Notes: generated from the letters alone by a model not told the origin. A stretch of 64,000 nucleotides of DNA from Ningiella ruwaisensis (GCF_004798935.1 NZ_RAHT01000001.1:732313-796312), one strand, 5' to 3'; positions 10,205-18,718 are shown, numbered from the stretch's first letter. Numbers and translations are program-made.

Positions 10205-11392
10205 TTAGCCAAGCGCTTTAAATATTAGCCATATTTTGTCTTTTACACGCAAATTCAATCGCTGCATAGAAGCGTTAGATATTCTTGAAAATACACGTTG
10301 CCCACTCAAGCCGGCTTCAATTATAACTGCATCGGAGAGTTGATTGATAACAAGCACTTCAGCCGGTATCTGGTTTATAAAACTGGTATCTGACAAGGGT
10401 GATTTGGCAATGCTGACATCCGATGCCTCAATCACGAATTTCTTGCGATTCGATGCTTGTTCCGTGTTGCTCAGACTCGCTTTTTCATAAATGAGGCGAC
10501 GCTCACCCTCATTAATAGTCCCGGTAATTTCCCACTGAATTAATGCTTCTTTAGTTTGCGGTATGGGTGAATGCACATCTAATGCTGTCCACCAGTGTTG
10601 ATGTGCAATGGAGGGCTCATCAAAATGGCTCGAATCGGTCTGGCCGGCCAAGAGCTTGGGAAGCATATGCTCTGTCTCGCCAGCATCAATTAACTTAGCT
10701 TTGTCGATGTGCATGAGATGCGAGCAAAAAATTGCCAGCTCCTGCAGAGAGTGACTTATCATTATAACGCTAATACTGTGCTGTGCGCACAAGTGCGCTA
10801 ACTGATTAAGCATATGCATTCTTCGCGGCCAATCCAAAGCAGACAGCGCCTCATCTAGCAGGAGTAATTTTTTACCGCACACCAGGGCTCGAGCCAAAGC
10901 CACGCGCTGTTTTTCGCCACCAGAGAGGCTTTTGGGATATTGTTCCAGTAACTGAGCAATCTCAAAACGTTCGATAATCTGTCTGAGCATGCTTTCTCGG
11001 TCCAAACCGCTACTTTTGTTTGACCTTTTGAACCTGGAACCGCTATAGGTTTTACCCTGAGCTAATTCGAGATTTTGCAAAACACTTAAGTGCTCAAAAA
11101 GCGGCGCATCAGCACCCACATATACGCCGGGATGTTTTATATCAGCAAAACTGTTGTAATGCTGGTTTTCAAAATACAGATGATAGTCTGCCGCTTTTTT
11201 CAAACCAGCAACGCTTTGCATCAACGTTGTTTTTCCGCTTCCGGATGCGCCAAATATACCAATTTTAAAGCAAGGTGATGCACTCTTGAACTCACACTGC
11301 GCATGCATCACGTTCCGCCCGCTTTTGCGTAAGGAAAAGTTCGCTGAAAACGCAAGTTTGTGAATTGCTACATTGGTTTGCACGCTATTCAT
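10205..11392 (-). CDS. modC: Molybdate ABC transporter ATP-binding protein ModC (395 aa)
   Basis: ABC ATPase with Walker A GASGSGKTT, signature LSGGEKQRVALARAL, Walker B LLLLDEALSALD and H-loop MISHS. The C-terminal ~70 residues (from about QIPAEVLVINQ) form a TOBE/MOP-type molybdate-binding domain. It energises molybdate import through ModB. It is somewhat longer than typical ModC because of a divergent segment between the ATPase and the MOP domain. Its start overlaps the modB stop by 8 bp, so the two are co-translated. Its presence fits the molybdenum demand of the nitrate reductase encoded nearby. Confidence 0.92.
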   Translation of the reverse strand: MNSVQTNVAIHKLAFSANFSLRKSGRNVMHAQCEFKSASPCFKIGIFGASGSGKTTLMQSVAGLKKAADYHLYFENQHYNSFADIKHPGVYVGADAPLFEHLSVLQNLELAQGKTYSGSRFKRSNKSSGLDRESMLRQIIERFEIAQLLEQYPKSLSGGEKQRVALARALVCGKKLLLLDEALSALDWPRRMHMLNQLAHLCAQHSISVIMISHSLQELAIFCSHLMHIDKAKLIDAGETEHMLPKLLAGQTDSSHFDEPSIAHQHWWTALDVHSPIPQTKEALIQWEITGTINEGERRLIYEKASLSNTEQASNRKKFVIEASDVSIAKSPLSDTSFINQIPAEVLVINQLSDAVIIEAGLSGQRVFSRISNASMQRLNLRVKDKIWLIFKALG

Positions 11393-12113
11393 CCGTTAAT
11401 AAATACTTAGGACGATTAAATTTATAAAGCAAGAAAAGGCTAATAAAACTGAACATCATTAAAAGCAGTGCAAGCCGGTGTGCAGCATCATACTCAAGCG
11501 TTTCTACATAGTTAAACAAGGCAATTGACACCACTTGCGTAGATCCCGGAATATTGCCGCCAATCATCAGCAGCAAACCAAACTCTCCCAAGGTATGAGC
11601 AAAGCCTAAGGTACTTGCGGTGATGATACTGGGTTTTGCCATAGGGAGAACAACATACCAAAACCGGTAGTAAAATGGCATGCCAAGCGTGATTGCACTT
11701 AACTGCGGTCCTTTCGATATACTTGAGAATGCTGCTATAAGCGGTTGCATCACAAATGGCAGTGAATAAATGATAGAACCGACCAGAATGCCTGTGAAAG
11801 AAAACACAAACTGCCCACCCACTATTTCTATCCATAATTGCCCCAACCAAGTATCTGGCGAGAAAGCCGTTATAAGATAAAATCCCAACACAGTTGGTGG
11901 CAGCACCAGCGGCAGCGCGATAATCGTTTCAATCACCGGACGTAAGGCCCCTTGATAGTTTGCAATTATCCAGGCTAAGGGCAAGCCAATCACAAGCAAT
12001 ATGATCACTGTGTAAAACGCCAGACTGAGCGTAAGTCTTATGGCTTGCCAATCTTGTAGGCTCAATGCTGTAAAAAGGCTTAAATCTGTCAAGTCGCCAG
12101 TGAACTCCTGCAC
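11385..12113 (-). CDS. modB: Molybdate ABC transporter permease ModB (242 aa)
   Basis: Inner-membrane permease of the binding-protein-dependent transport family with about five hydrophobic helices. The EAA-type loop is recognisable near ISKGPQLSAITLGMPFYYRFWYVVLP (written here only to point to the region after residue ~130), followed by HTLGEFGLLLMIGGNIPG, typical of ModB. It forms the molybdate channel with ModC, whose gene overlaps its 3' end. It is divergent from modA, an arrangement unlike the usual modABC order. Confidence 0.92.
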   Translation of the reverse strand: MQEFTGDLTDLSLFTALSLQDWQAIRLTLSLAFYTVIILLVIGLPLAWIIANYQGALRPVIETIIALPLVLPPTVLGFYLITAFSPDTWLGQLWIEIVGGQFVFSFTGILVGSIIYSLPFVMQPLIAAFSSISKGPQLSAITLGMPFYYRFWYVVLPMAKPSIITASTLGFAHTLGEFGLLLMIGGNIPGSTQVVSIALFNYVETLEYDAAHRLALLLMMFSFISLFLLYKFNRPKYLLTDE

Positions 12114-12174
12114 TTTGGAATATTTTGTATTAGTCTTCGTTATATTTACACAGTTAGCAAGTAAGCGAAGGGAG

Positions 12175-12190
12175 TAATCATTTTTAGGTA
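12175..12190. promoter_or_regulatory. Possible weak NarL/NarP-type 7-2-7 site between modB and modA
   Basis: TAATCAT-TT-TTAGGTA has the geometry of a NarL/NarP site, with one mismatch in each heptamer against TACYYMT and AKRRGTA. It lies in the 135-bp divergent modB/modA gap. I report it because better-matching sites recur at other nitrate genes in this window; alone it would be weak. Confidence 0.3.
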
Positions 12191-12248
12191 TAGTGATTGT
12201 GATGTAAAGCCTTACAATAGCGTAAAACGTTTAAACAGACATAATTCA

Positions 12249-13094
12249 ATGCTTCTATGGAATCATACATCGTTGCTTAAGTTACGCAAAACAGTAAGCG
12301 AAACTGTAAGAGAAACTGCAAGAGAAAAAGCACTGGGAACCTTTCTCCTGGCTCTTTTATGCTTAATTCTGAATGCAACGAATGCTTCAGCGCATGATTC
12401 AAATGAAACAAAAAAGCAAGCCGTGGTTGTGGCAGTGGCGAGCAATTTTTATCTTCCTTTACAGCAAATATTGAGCTCCCACGCTCACAACTTCGACGTA
12501 ACGGTGATTTCAGGCTCAAGCGGTATGCTGTATTCTCAGCTTAAAAACGGCGCGCCCTTCGATTTATACTTATCAGCAGACGCCGAACGCCCTCAGCTTT
12601 TGTTTGCAGCAGGTATGAGTAGTGAACCAGTTAGCTATGCGGTGGGTCAACTTGCTTTGTATCCTTATAACGATAAGTTACCGCTAAAACAGCAGCTCAA
12701 AAGCGCCAATAAAATAAGCATTGCTAACCCCAAGCTTGCACCCTTTGGACTTGCCGCCATGCAAGTTCTGCAAAGCATGTCGCTTGAACAAAGCCCAAAC
12801 TTGGTGATGGGTAATAGCGTTGCGCAAGCATTTCAATTTGTCGACAGTGGGAACGCTAACATTGGATTGCTGTCTGTTTCACAGTTGTTGCAAGCCCATG
12901 CCAGCTTTAACGATGAGAAATACTTAAACTACACGCTGATCGACGCCTCACTTTACGCTCCCATAGAGCAACAAGCTGTTATTGTTAAAGGTGCAAAGAA
13001 CCAAGTAACTGCGCGGGATTTTCTAACATTTTTGATGTCTGATGAGGTGCAAAATCATATCGTCAGTTTGGGCTATAGTAGGCCTAGCGATTGA
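12249..13094 (+). CDS. modA: Molybdate ABC transporter substrate-binding protein ModA (281 aa)
   Basis: Periplasmic molybdate-binding protein: VAVASNFYLPLQQIL at the mature N-terminus, SGSSGMLYSQLKNGAPFDLYLSAD region with the oxyanion-binding serine-rich loop, and later NPKLAPFGLAAMQVL. These are typical ModA landmarks. It is divergent from modBC. The signal peptide is unusual: a ~30-residue N-region precedes the hydrophobic core (LGTFLLALLCLIL, cut after NASA). Part of that N-region is encoded by a 12-bp tandem repeat. No internal ATG offers a shorter start, although a TTG at codon 9 could. Confidence 0.9.
   Translation: MLLWNHTSLLKLRKTVSETVRETAREKALGTFLLALLCLILNATNASAHDSNETKKQAVVVAVASNFYLPLQQILSSHAHNFDVTVISGSSGMLYSQLKNGAPFDLYLSADAERPQLLFAAGMSSEPVSYAVGQLALYPYNDKLPLKQQLKSANKISIANPKLAPFGLAAMQVLQSMSLEQSPNLVMGNSVAQAFQFVDSGNANIGLLSVSQLLQAHASFNDEKYLNYTLIDASLYAPIEQQAVIVKGAKNQVTARDFLTFLMSDEVQNHIVSLGYSRPSD
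12294..12329 (+). repeat. Three 12-bp tandem repeats in the modA signal-peptide region
   Basis: Units GTAAGCGAAACT, GTAAGAGAAACT and GCAAGAGAAAAA lie head to tail, encoding VSET-VRET-AREK. They lengthen the charged N-region of the ModA signal peptide in frame. Because the unit is a multiple of three, copy-number change would not break the gene. Confidence 0.7.
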
Positions 13095-13097
13095 ACA

Positions 13098-13205
13098 GTG
13101 ACGCGTGCCGACATATTAATTGCATTTGGTAAAGGAGCAGCAGCAGGTGGCGCCACTGCAGCTGGCGCATGGGGAATATATATTGGAGTAAGAAATCTAA
13201 CTTAG
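13098..13205 (+). CDS. Possible 35-residue glycine/alanine-rich membrane peptide, in frame after the modA stop
   Basis: A GTG-initiated frame directly follows the modA TGA, in the same reading frame one codon later, and ends just before a hairpin. The peptide contains a GxxxG-like core (GKGAAAGGATAAGAWG) and would form one hydrophobic helix. It could be a tiny membrane peptide, a C-terminal extension reached by stop-codon readthrough, or chance. There is no good ribosome site. I do not recognise it. Confidence 0.25.
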   Translation: MTRADILIAFGKGAAAGGATAAGAWGIYIGVRNLT

Positions 13206-13215
13206 TCCACGAAAA

Positions 13216-13243
13216 ATAAGATAGCTCGAAAGAGCTATCTTAT
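13216..13243 (+). terminator. Hairpin terminator downstream of modA
   Basis: Perfect 12-bp inverted repeat ATAAGATAGCTC / GAGCTATCTTAT with a GAAA tetraloop, shortly after modA and the 35-codon frame. It lacks a long T tract, so termination strength is uncertain. Confidence 0.65.
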
Positions 13244-13283
13244 CCAAACGACAAATAACATATAGCCAAAGTTTTATTAACCT

Positions 13284-13469
13284 ATGAATATTAAAAGTCT
13301 CACGAAGCTCGCAAAAATTTGCTTTTTAACGCTGATTGCATTGTGCGTGATCACGGTCTTGTTATTATCTATCTACCACTTTACTCAAACCGGAAACTCG
13401 GGGATAGCTAGTTCGCTGCTACTTATCGCAATAAGCCTGACCATTTACTTATTTTTTCACCTCAAATAA
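13284..13469 (+). CDS. Small hypothetical membrane protein (61 aa)
   Basis: Two predicted membrane helices (ICFLTLIALCVITVLLLSI and IASSLLLIAISLTIYLFF) with a short polar link and a basic N-terminus. The 3' end overlaps the convergent moaC by 13 bp. The ribosome site is poor and I do not recognise a family. The membrane-protein composition makes a real gene plausible but unproven. Confidence 0.4.
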   Translation: MNIKSLTKLAKICFLTLIALCVITVLLLSIYHFTQTGNSGIASSLLLIAISLTIYLFFHLK

Positions 13470-13954
13470 TCGGTTTTATCAGGATGTGTCCAATCGCCTG
13501 ACTTTCCACCGGTTTTAGTGAGCACTTTAACACCCTCTATTCGCATGGCAGGATCTGAGGCTTTACACATATCAAAAAGTGTTAAACAAGCAACACTTAC
13601 CGCTGTTAAAGCCTCCATTTCAACGCCAGTTTTACCGCTTAATTTGCAAAGTGATTCTACTTTTAAGCGGCCCTTGCTTTGCTCCACTTCAATCTGCACA
13701 TCGACTTTGCTGAGCATTAATGGATGGCAAAGAGGAATTAACTCACTGCATCGCTTTGCCGCCATGATCCCTGCAATTTTTGCAGTGGTAAGAACATCGC
13801 CCTTTTTGTTTTGATGCGCCAGCACGTCTTCGATAGTATCTGCCGACATATACACAAAACCAATTGCTGTCGCTTGTCGAGTCGTTTCGTTTTTGTCATT
13901 CACATCTACCATGTTTGCTGCGCCAGACGCATCTACGTGGGTAAGTTTGCTCAA
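13457..13954 (-). CDS. moaC: Cyclic pyranopterin monophosphate synthase MoaC (165 aa)
   Basis: Converts the MoaA product into cyclic pyranopterin monophosphate, the second half of the first step of Moco synthesis. Signatures: THVDASGAANMVDV near the start, AAKRCSELIPLCHPL in the middle, and the C-terminal KASDPAMRIEGVKVLTKTGG with active-site residues. Full length for the family. It is separated from moaA (38321-39310), which is unusual but not rare. It lies 3' of the TauE/SafE permease gene on the same strand. Confidence 0.95.
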   Translation of the reverse strand: MSKLTHVDASGAANMVDVNDKNETTRQATAIGFVYMSADTIEDVLAHQNKKGDVLTTAKIAGIMAAKRCSELIPLCHPLMLSKVDVQIEVEQSKGRLKVESLCKLSGKTGVEMEALTAVSVACLTLFDMCKASDPAMRIEGVKVLTKTGGKSGDWTHPDKTDYLR

Positions 13955-14021
13955 AATAAGCCCTCATCTAAATATTAAAGTTAAGCTGTGCCTGAAATGT
14001 CCTTGCATTGAACCGTCGTCT

Positions 14022-15044
14022 TTAATTAAGTGGTCTTTGCGTTCGCAGTCCTTCGAGTCGAGATGCGCCCCAACGGCGCAATATCTCAAAGCCTATCAGG
14101 CATACTGCTACAGAACAAAGTGCAATTGCCATACCCGAAAATCCAAGCACCTCTTGCTCCGAATGCAGTGTCCAAATAAATTGCCCTACACACAAGGCTG
14201 CCACTACCAAGAGCGTTGGTTTTCGGCCAATTTTAGCAACAATATAAACACCAAGTGGCGCGCCCAATGCAACCACGGGGGCTGCGGCCAACCAATTTTC
14301 AAATACGCCGGGCTGTAAGCCTTGGCCACTAAATACTTTAACCGATACGCCCAAAATAGAATTAAAAGCCATAATACATACGGAGGTTGGGATCGCGATT
14401 TTCAAATCTGCTCGGCACACTAGAATCAGCGCAGTATAAATGACCATATCTATTCCAACGCCAGTAACGGATGTAACGGTCGCGCTTGCGATTAAGCCAA
14501 GGTAAATACCAAAGCGAAAATCCCAGCGTTCGTCCATTTCAGTCATGCCAGTGTGTCCGGCGATCTCATTAATTCGGTACAGGTGCAATAAACCAAAGCT
14601 GGCCCAAACCACCCCAAAAATCAGTTTGATCCACAGTTCAGGAAATTGCGGCGCAATAAAGAAAATGCCCAAAGGTAAGCCCACTAACGAACCGAGCATC
14701 GCACCACTTAAAATGGAAACAGCCAGCGGTTGGCGTCTGGCAAGAATGAAAATACTGGCGCTCGTCATGCCAATTGCCTGAATGGCAAAACTAAAGTCTC
14801 GCCCTAAACTGGCTGGAAGTTCAAACAATAGTACCAATACGGGAAACCCGACTGTGCCTCCTCCCATAGGCGTAGAGCCTGCTGCATAGGAGCCAATAGC
14901 CATAGCCAGCGCCATGGGCCAATGAGCGAGTGCCGTATCCCACAAGGCATTACCCACAACTAAGTACAGCCATACCGCGTAAAACCCCATTAAGCATAGC
15001 AACCAAACCCAAAGATGCGTTTTTTGGGGTTTTAGTAATGTCAT
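14022..15044 (-). CDS. TauE/SafE-family anion permease (340 aa)
   Basis: Polytopic membrane protein with about nine hydrophobic segments, including the glycine-rich GGGTVGFPVLVLLFELP motif and the second repeat element VTSVTGVGIDMVIYTAL. This is the inverted-repeat pattern of TauE/SafE (sulfite exporter) proteins, which move sulfite, sulfoacetate or related anions. It lies between moaC and the ferredoxin reductase gene on the minus strand. No substrate can be assigned; linkage to nitrate genes may be incidental. Confidence 0.75.
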   Translation of the reverse strand: MTLLKPQKTHLWVWLLCLMGFYAVWLYLVVGNALWDTALAHWPMALAMAIGSYAAGSTPMGGGTVGFPVLVLLFELPASLGRDFSFAIQAIGMTSASIFILARRQPLAVSILSGAMLGSLVGLPLGIFFIAPQFPELWIKLIFGVVWASFGLLHLYRINEIAGHTGMTEMDERWDFRFGIYLGLIASATVTSVTGVGIDMVIYTALILVCRADLKIAIPTSVCIMAFNSILGVSVKVFSGQGLQPGVFENWLAAAPVVALGAPLGVYIVAKIGRKPTLLVVAALCVGQFIWTLHSEQEVLGFSGMAIALCSVAVCLIGFEILRRWGASRLEGLRTQRPLN

Positions 15045-15158
15045 TAGATAAATCGATTCTCGTTATGATTTTGGCGTAAGTTAACACAGTGAGATGATTA
15101 ACTCAGCATTGTGATTAAGTTTTTATTGACAACTACATTCACAATTGAACGCAGAATT

Positions 15159-15947
15159 TCACTGTTCAATAAATGCCTGCTCAATCACATAATGACCTTG
15201 CTGACTTTCATCTGCTTTTTTGAATCCTCGTTGGTTAAGTATCTGCATTACGTCATTAAGCATTGCGTCGTTTCCACAAATCATAAAGCGGTCGCTTTGC
15301 GGCCTTGCATGCGGCATATTTATATCAAGAAATAACTTACCAGACGTGAGTAGGGTTGTAATACGACCTACTCGTTTTTCGTCATTAAAATGATAGACTT
15401 CACGCGTGACGCTAGGATAATAAATAAGTTTTTTGGCAAGCTCATTTCCGAAATATTCGTTTTTAGGTAATTGCTTACAAATAAAGTCTTGATACGCCAA
15501 CTCAGAACGAAAGCGCACTCCGTGCACCAGAATGACTTTTTCATATGTCTCATAAATATCGGGATCTTGAATAATACTTAAAAACGGCGCGAGTCCAGTG
15601 CCGGTACTAAGTAAGTAAAGGTGTTTCCCAGGTAGCAGATGGCCGTCTACAAGTGTTCCTGTGGGCCTTGAATTAACCAGTATTTTGTCGCCTTCTTTTA
15701 TGTTTTGAAGGTGTGAAGTCAGTGCGCCGTTTTGCACCTTAATACTAAAAAACTCTAATTCGTCGTCGTAATTAGGACTAACGATGCTATAAGCACGCAT
15801 TATCACTCGACCATCTATCTCTAAACCAATGGTGACGTACTGCCCATTTTCAAAGGTTATATGCGAAGCACGCGTGGTGCGAAAACTAAACAAGGTTTCG
15901 TTCCAGTGTTTTACGAATGTAACCGTTTCAGTATGAAGTTGAGACAT
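15159..15947 (-). CDS. fpr: Ferredoxin/flavodoxin--NADP(+) reductase, Fpr type (262 aa)
   Basis: FAD-binding motif RAYSIVSPNYDDELEFF and NADP-binding segment LYLLSTGTGLAPFLSII are typical of the bacterial subclass of ferredoxin-NADP reductases. The C-terminus contains FMICGNDAMLNDVMQIL. It shuttles electrons between NADPH and ferredoxin or flavodoxin in the cytoplasm. A strong AGGAGG ribosome site precedes the ATG. Its position just downstream of the nar genes suggests a redox-supply role, but that is inference. Confidence 0.88.
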   Translation of the reverse strand: MSQLHTETVTFVKHWNETLFSFRTTRASHITFENGQYVTIGLEIDGRVIMRAYSIVSPNYDDELEFFSIKVQNGALTSHLQNIKEGDKILVNSRPTGTLVDGHLLPGKHLYLLSTGTGLAPFLSIIQDPDIYETYEKVILVHGVRFRSELAYQDFICKQLPKNEYFGNELAKKLIYYPSVTREVYHFNDEKRVGRITTLLTSGKLFLDINMPHARPQSDRFMICGNDAMLNDVMQILNQRGFKKADESQQGHYVIEQAFIEQ

Positions 15948-16022
15948 AAGCCCTCCTCGCTATAATTTGAGGACGAAAGACCATTTAACAATGTCTAAAT
16001 AGTGCATATTGAACAAACAAAT

Positions 16023-16367
16023 TTACATACATCCACCACAACTGCCACAGCGCCAATCGCTTTTATTGACCGCTTCATAGAATTGCGCAATGGTTTGCTC
16101 TTCAAATGGAATGTCATGTGCATCGAACAACTCAATAAGCCAATCGGCTTTTTCAGCTATCCAATCCGCTAACTCGAGACCTTCAGCAAAATCTTCATCG
16201 TCAGGATATAACCATGAAAATATACCAAAAGTATCCATGTGGTTTTCTTTTATTTGCTGCGGTAATTCAATCGCTTTGCCCTGATATTGAATTTCCCAAT
16301 GACCCAGGCAAAGAGTGTGTCCCTGTGCCGTCCATTTTGCCTGAAAAGGATTGTTGTCTGTGCTCAT
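16023..16367 (-). CDS. Conserved small protein with C-terminal CGSCGGC motif (114 aa), nar-linked
   Basis: Cytoplasmic, acidic protein with no signal peptide or membrane helix. It opens with a WEIQYQGKAIELP segment, continues through a tryptophan-rich acidic helix (LADWIAEKADWLIELFDAHD) and ends in WRCGSCGGCM, with three cysteines suited to metal or Fe-S binding. It lies between the nitrate-reductase-linked isomerase gene and fpr. I recall proteins of this type near nar genes but know no assigned function. A role in metal insertion or nitrate reductase maturation is inferred from context only. Confidence 0.7.
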   Translation of the reverse strand: MSTDNNPFQAKWTAQGHTLCLGHWEIQYQGKAIELPQQIKENHMDTFGIFSWLYPDDEDFAEGLELADWIAEKADWLIELFDAHDIPFEEQTIAQFYEAVNKSDWRCGSCGGCM

Positions 16368-16417
16368 TTTAGAAATAAAAAGCTACGAAATAAAAAGCGT
16401 AAAAACGCAGAAATGAT

Positions 16418-16439
16418 AGGCACCTAAATTAAGGTGCCT
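16418..16439 (-). terminator. Hairpin at the end of the narGHJI-ppiC operon
   Basis: Perfect 8-bp GC-containing stem AGGCACCT / AGGTGCCT with a 6-base loop, just past the isomerase stop and before the 114-aa gene. The following T content is modest, so it may only partly terminate. Confidence 0.6.
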
Positions 16440-16455
16440 CATTACTTTATCTAAT

Positions 16456-17265
16456 TCACTGCATTAGCATTGAATCGTCAAAATCAAAGTTAAATCCCTG
16501 AATATCCGACTCGCTGATCAGTCGATGCAAATACTGCGACACAGCTTTACGATGTACTTTGTCGTTTAGATAGATCTGAATTTTTTCTTTTACTAACTCA
16601 TAGGGCAGCGCATCACCGTCAATTTTACGAATAACTTCAACGATATGATAACCATAGCGCGTTTCTACGGGGGTTTGCATCAAACCCTCTTTTGCAGCAA
16701 ATACTTGACGCTCAAACTCAGAGACTGTCTGGCCTTTTGACAACTGTCCCAGATTTCCACCTGCTTCTTTAGATGGACACATCGAGTGCTGTCTGGCGGC
16801 GCTGGTAAAATCGATGTCTTTTGATTTTATTTGATTCAGCAGCGTTTCTGCTAATCGTTTCATTTCAGCACGCTGCTCCAAATCATCGGGATCAGCAGCT
16901 AAAAGAATATGATTGGCTTCAACTAAGGGTGAGGTTGTAAAACGCTCTGTATTTTGCTCAAAGTAACGTCTGCATTCTTCTTCGCTAGCATTGGGTTTAG
17001 CCACTTCCTGATCGAGCACAGCATCAATTAATTCAGGCTTTGTGCTTAAGAGCTCTCGGTCAATTTTTTGCGCCAGAGCATTAGATGCAATACCTATTTC
17101 TTGCGCCTTTTGCGCCAAAACTTCCGCGATAATAACGGCTTCTGCCGCTTTAACCATCGCCTGTCGTCGCGTAGGTGCCGGATGATACTGAACTTCAGCA
17201 TCAATGGCGGCAGCGGGGATCGCTGCGCCATTTACAATAATTTCGGGAGTATTAGTTAATGCCAT
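16456..17265 (-). CDS. Cytoplasmic parvulin-type peptidyl-prolyl isomerase of the nar operon (269 aa)
   Basis: PpiC/parvulin domain in the second half (EANHILLA, GGNLGQLSKGQTVSEFE, TRYGYHIVEVI), preceded by a helical N-terminal region. There is no signal peptide, unlike SurA or PpiD, so it acts in the cytoplasm, in the manner of NifM. A PpiC-type gene directly after narI is also known in Pseudomonas aeruginosa, which supports a chaperone role in folding NarG or NarH. The gene begins 20 bases after narI with a TAGGAGA ribosome site, consistent with the same operon. Confidence 0.85.
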   Translation of the reverse strand: MALTNTPEIIVNGAAIPAAAIDAEVQYHPAPTRRQAMVKAAEAVIIAEVLAQKAQEIGIASNALAQKIDRELLSTKPELIDAVLDQEVAKPNASEEECRRYFEQNTERFTTSPLVEANHILLAADPDDLEQRAEMKRLAETLLNQIKSKDIDFTSAARQHSMCPSKEAGGNLGQLSKGQTVSEFERQVFAAKEGLMQTPVETRYGYHIVEVIRKIDGDALPYELVKEKIQIYLNDKVHRKAVSQYLHRLISESDIQGFNFDFDDSMLMQ

Positions 17266-17285
17266 CTTTTTCTCCTACTTATTCG

Positions 17286-17966
17286 CTAGCGTTGACGCAC
17301 AACTTGATAGTTACGACGTACGTATTGCACTGGAACGCTCCAAATATGAACCAGACGACTGAATGGGAAAAGCACAAACAGTGTAATACCCAACGTCACA
17401 TGGAACTTATATACAGGATGCACGGTAGAAATAAACTCAACGGCTTCTGTAGGTCGGAAAGTAAGAATATGGCGTGACCAGCTCATAAGGTTATACATGA
17501 CCGCACCATCCATATGCCCTGTTGAAATCACAATTGTAAACATGCCTACAATTAACTGGAGATATATTAGTAATAATATGCCAGTATCCATGGCACTGCT
17601 GTTGGCTCGAATTCGAGGGTCAAATAAGCGACGATAGACAAGCATAGTGAGTCCGATAGCACACACTGCACCAAAAAAGCCGCCTATTCCCATCGCAATC
17701 ACCTGTTTTACAGCTAAAGAAATACCTAAGGCATGCCAGATTTCCCATGGCAATACCAAGCCGGCAAAATGCCCAAGCAAAATCATAATGATTCCCACAT
17801 GAAATAAGATGCTGGCAATACGGAAACGCTTGTTGCTCAATATTTGACTCGACTTAGTCTTCCAAGTGTACTGCTCTCTGTCATAGCGAATTAAGCTACC
17901 TAAAAAGAATATACCCGTGGCAATGTAAGGATATATGCCAAAAAATAACATGTCTAAAAATTGCAT
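17286..17966 (-). CDS. narI: Respiratory nitrate reductase gamma subunit NarI (226 aa)
   Basis: Membrane cytochrome b that oxidises quinol and passes electrons to NarH. About five transmembrane segments. The four heme ligands are visible as HVGIIMILLGH (first pair) and, near the C-terminus, SRHILTF... with HPVYKFH and RLVHIWS supplying the conserved histidines. Length matches the family. The start has a good AAGGAG site. It lies 2 bases after narJ in the narGHJI order. Confidence 0.96.
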   Translation of the reverse strand: MQFLDMLFFGIYPYIATGIFFLGSLIRYDREQYTWKTKSSQILSNKRFRIASILFHVGIIMILLGHFAGLVLPWEIWHALGISLAVKQVIAMGIGGFFGAVCAIGLTMLVYRRLFDPRIRANSSAMDTGILLLIYLQLIVGMFTIVISTGHMDGAVMYNLMSWSRHILTFRPTEAVEFISTVHPVYKFHVTLGITLFVLFPFSRLVHIWSVPVQYVRRNYQVVRQR

Positions 17967-17968
17967 GA

Positions 17969-18718
17969 CTAGCTCCTTAAGCTTTGCGCAGGTTCGCTTT
18001 TAGGTGTGGCGTCAGCTGCGTTTACAAATGAAATGGGAACATCTTGGTCGCGGCGCTGTGTTTCACTTGGCTTGGACTGAGAAGTAGGACACCCGCCGTT
18101 GATGGCATCTCCACCAAAGGTCACAGCTTCTTCTTCCCAGACTTTATCCAATGCTTTTTTGGTATCGTCGCGTTTTTCGTCTTTAACCTGCTCGCGCAAG
18201 GCGTCTAGGTCTATATCTGCTTTTGATAACGATAAAAGTACCTTAAACAAATGCTGATAATTGCTCTCACGTTTTTCAAGGCGTACATATAACAGTGACA
18301 GAACGTGTGAGATATCCTGTAGCCAACCCACCGCATTCTCACTGCCTTGCGTGCTAACAAACTCTAAAAAGAGCGGAATATAGTCAGGCAATTCTCTCAC
18401 GCCAATGTCCAGGCCAGCGGCTCGATATTGCTTAAGTAAGTTCACCATCGCTTGACCACGATCACGTGATTCACCATGAATATGCTCATAAATCAGAAGT
18501 GACAATGAGCGACCTCGTTCAAACAGTCCGTCGTAATCTGCCTGCCAATCGAGCAAACTATCGCTAAAACGAGGTTTTACAAATTCAAGCATGTTTGCTT
18601 TGTCGGCAGACGCTAAATCAGCGTCTGCCTCGATCATCTTAATAACATCGTCCTTATGGGCATAAAGTTGCTCATTGGGATAATCGATGAGTTTTGCTAA
18701 TAGACTTAATATTTTCAT
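17969..18718 (-). CDS. narJ: Nitrate reductase assembly chaperone NarJ (249 aa)
   Basis: Cytoplasmic redox-enzyme maturation protein that holds apo-NarGH during Moco insertion. The all-helical N-terminal two thirds contain SLLIYEHIHGESRDRGQAM and LPDYIPLFLEF, both typical of NarJ. The C-terminal tail is low-complexity and charged, with a VTFGGDAINGGCP segment. The start overlaps the narH stop by one base (TAATG), implying coupled translation. Confidence 0.95.
   Translation of the reverse strand: MKILSLLAKLIDYPNEQLYAHKDDVIKMIEADADLASADKANMLEFVKPRFSDSLLDWQADYDGLFERGRSLSLLIYEHIHGESRDRGQAMVNLLKQYRAAGLDIGVRELPDYIPLFLEFVSTQGSENAVGWLQDISHVLSLLYVRLEKRESNYQHLFKVLLSLSKADIDLDALREQVKDEKRDDTKKALDKVWEEEAVTFGGDAINGGCPTSQSKPSETQRRDQDVPISFVNAADATPKSEPAQSLRS

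Noticed and set aside
12138..12145. CGTTATAT half of a ModE-type site in the modB/modA gap
   Set aside because: Only one half matches; no second half at the expected spacing, so not enough to call a ModE operator.
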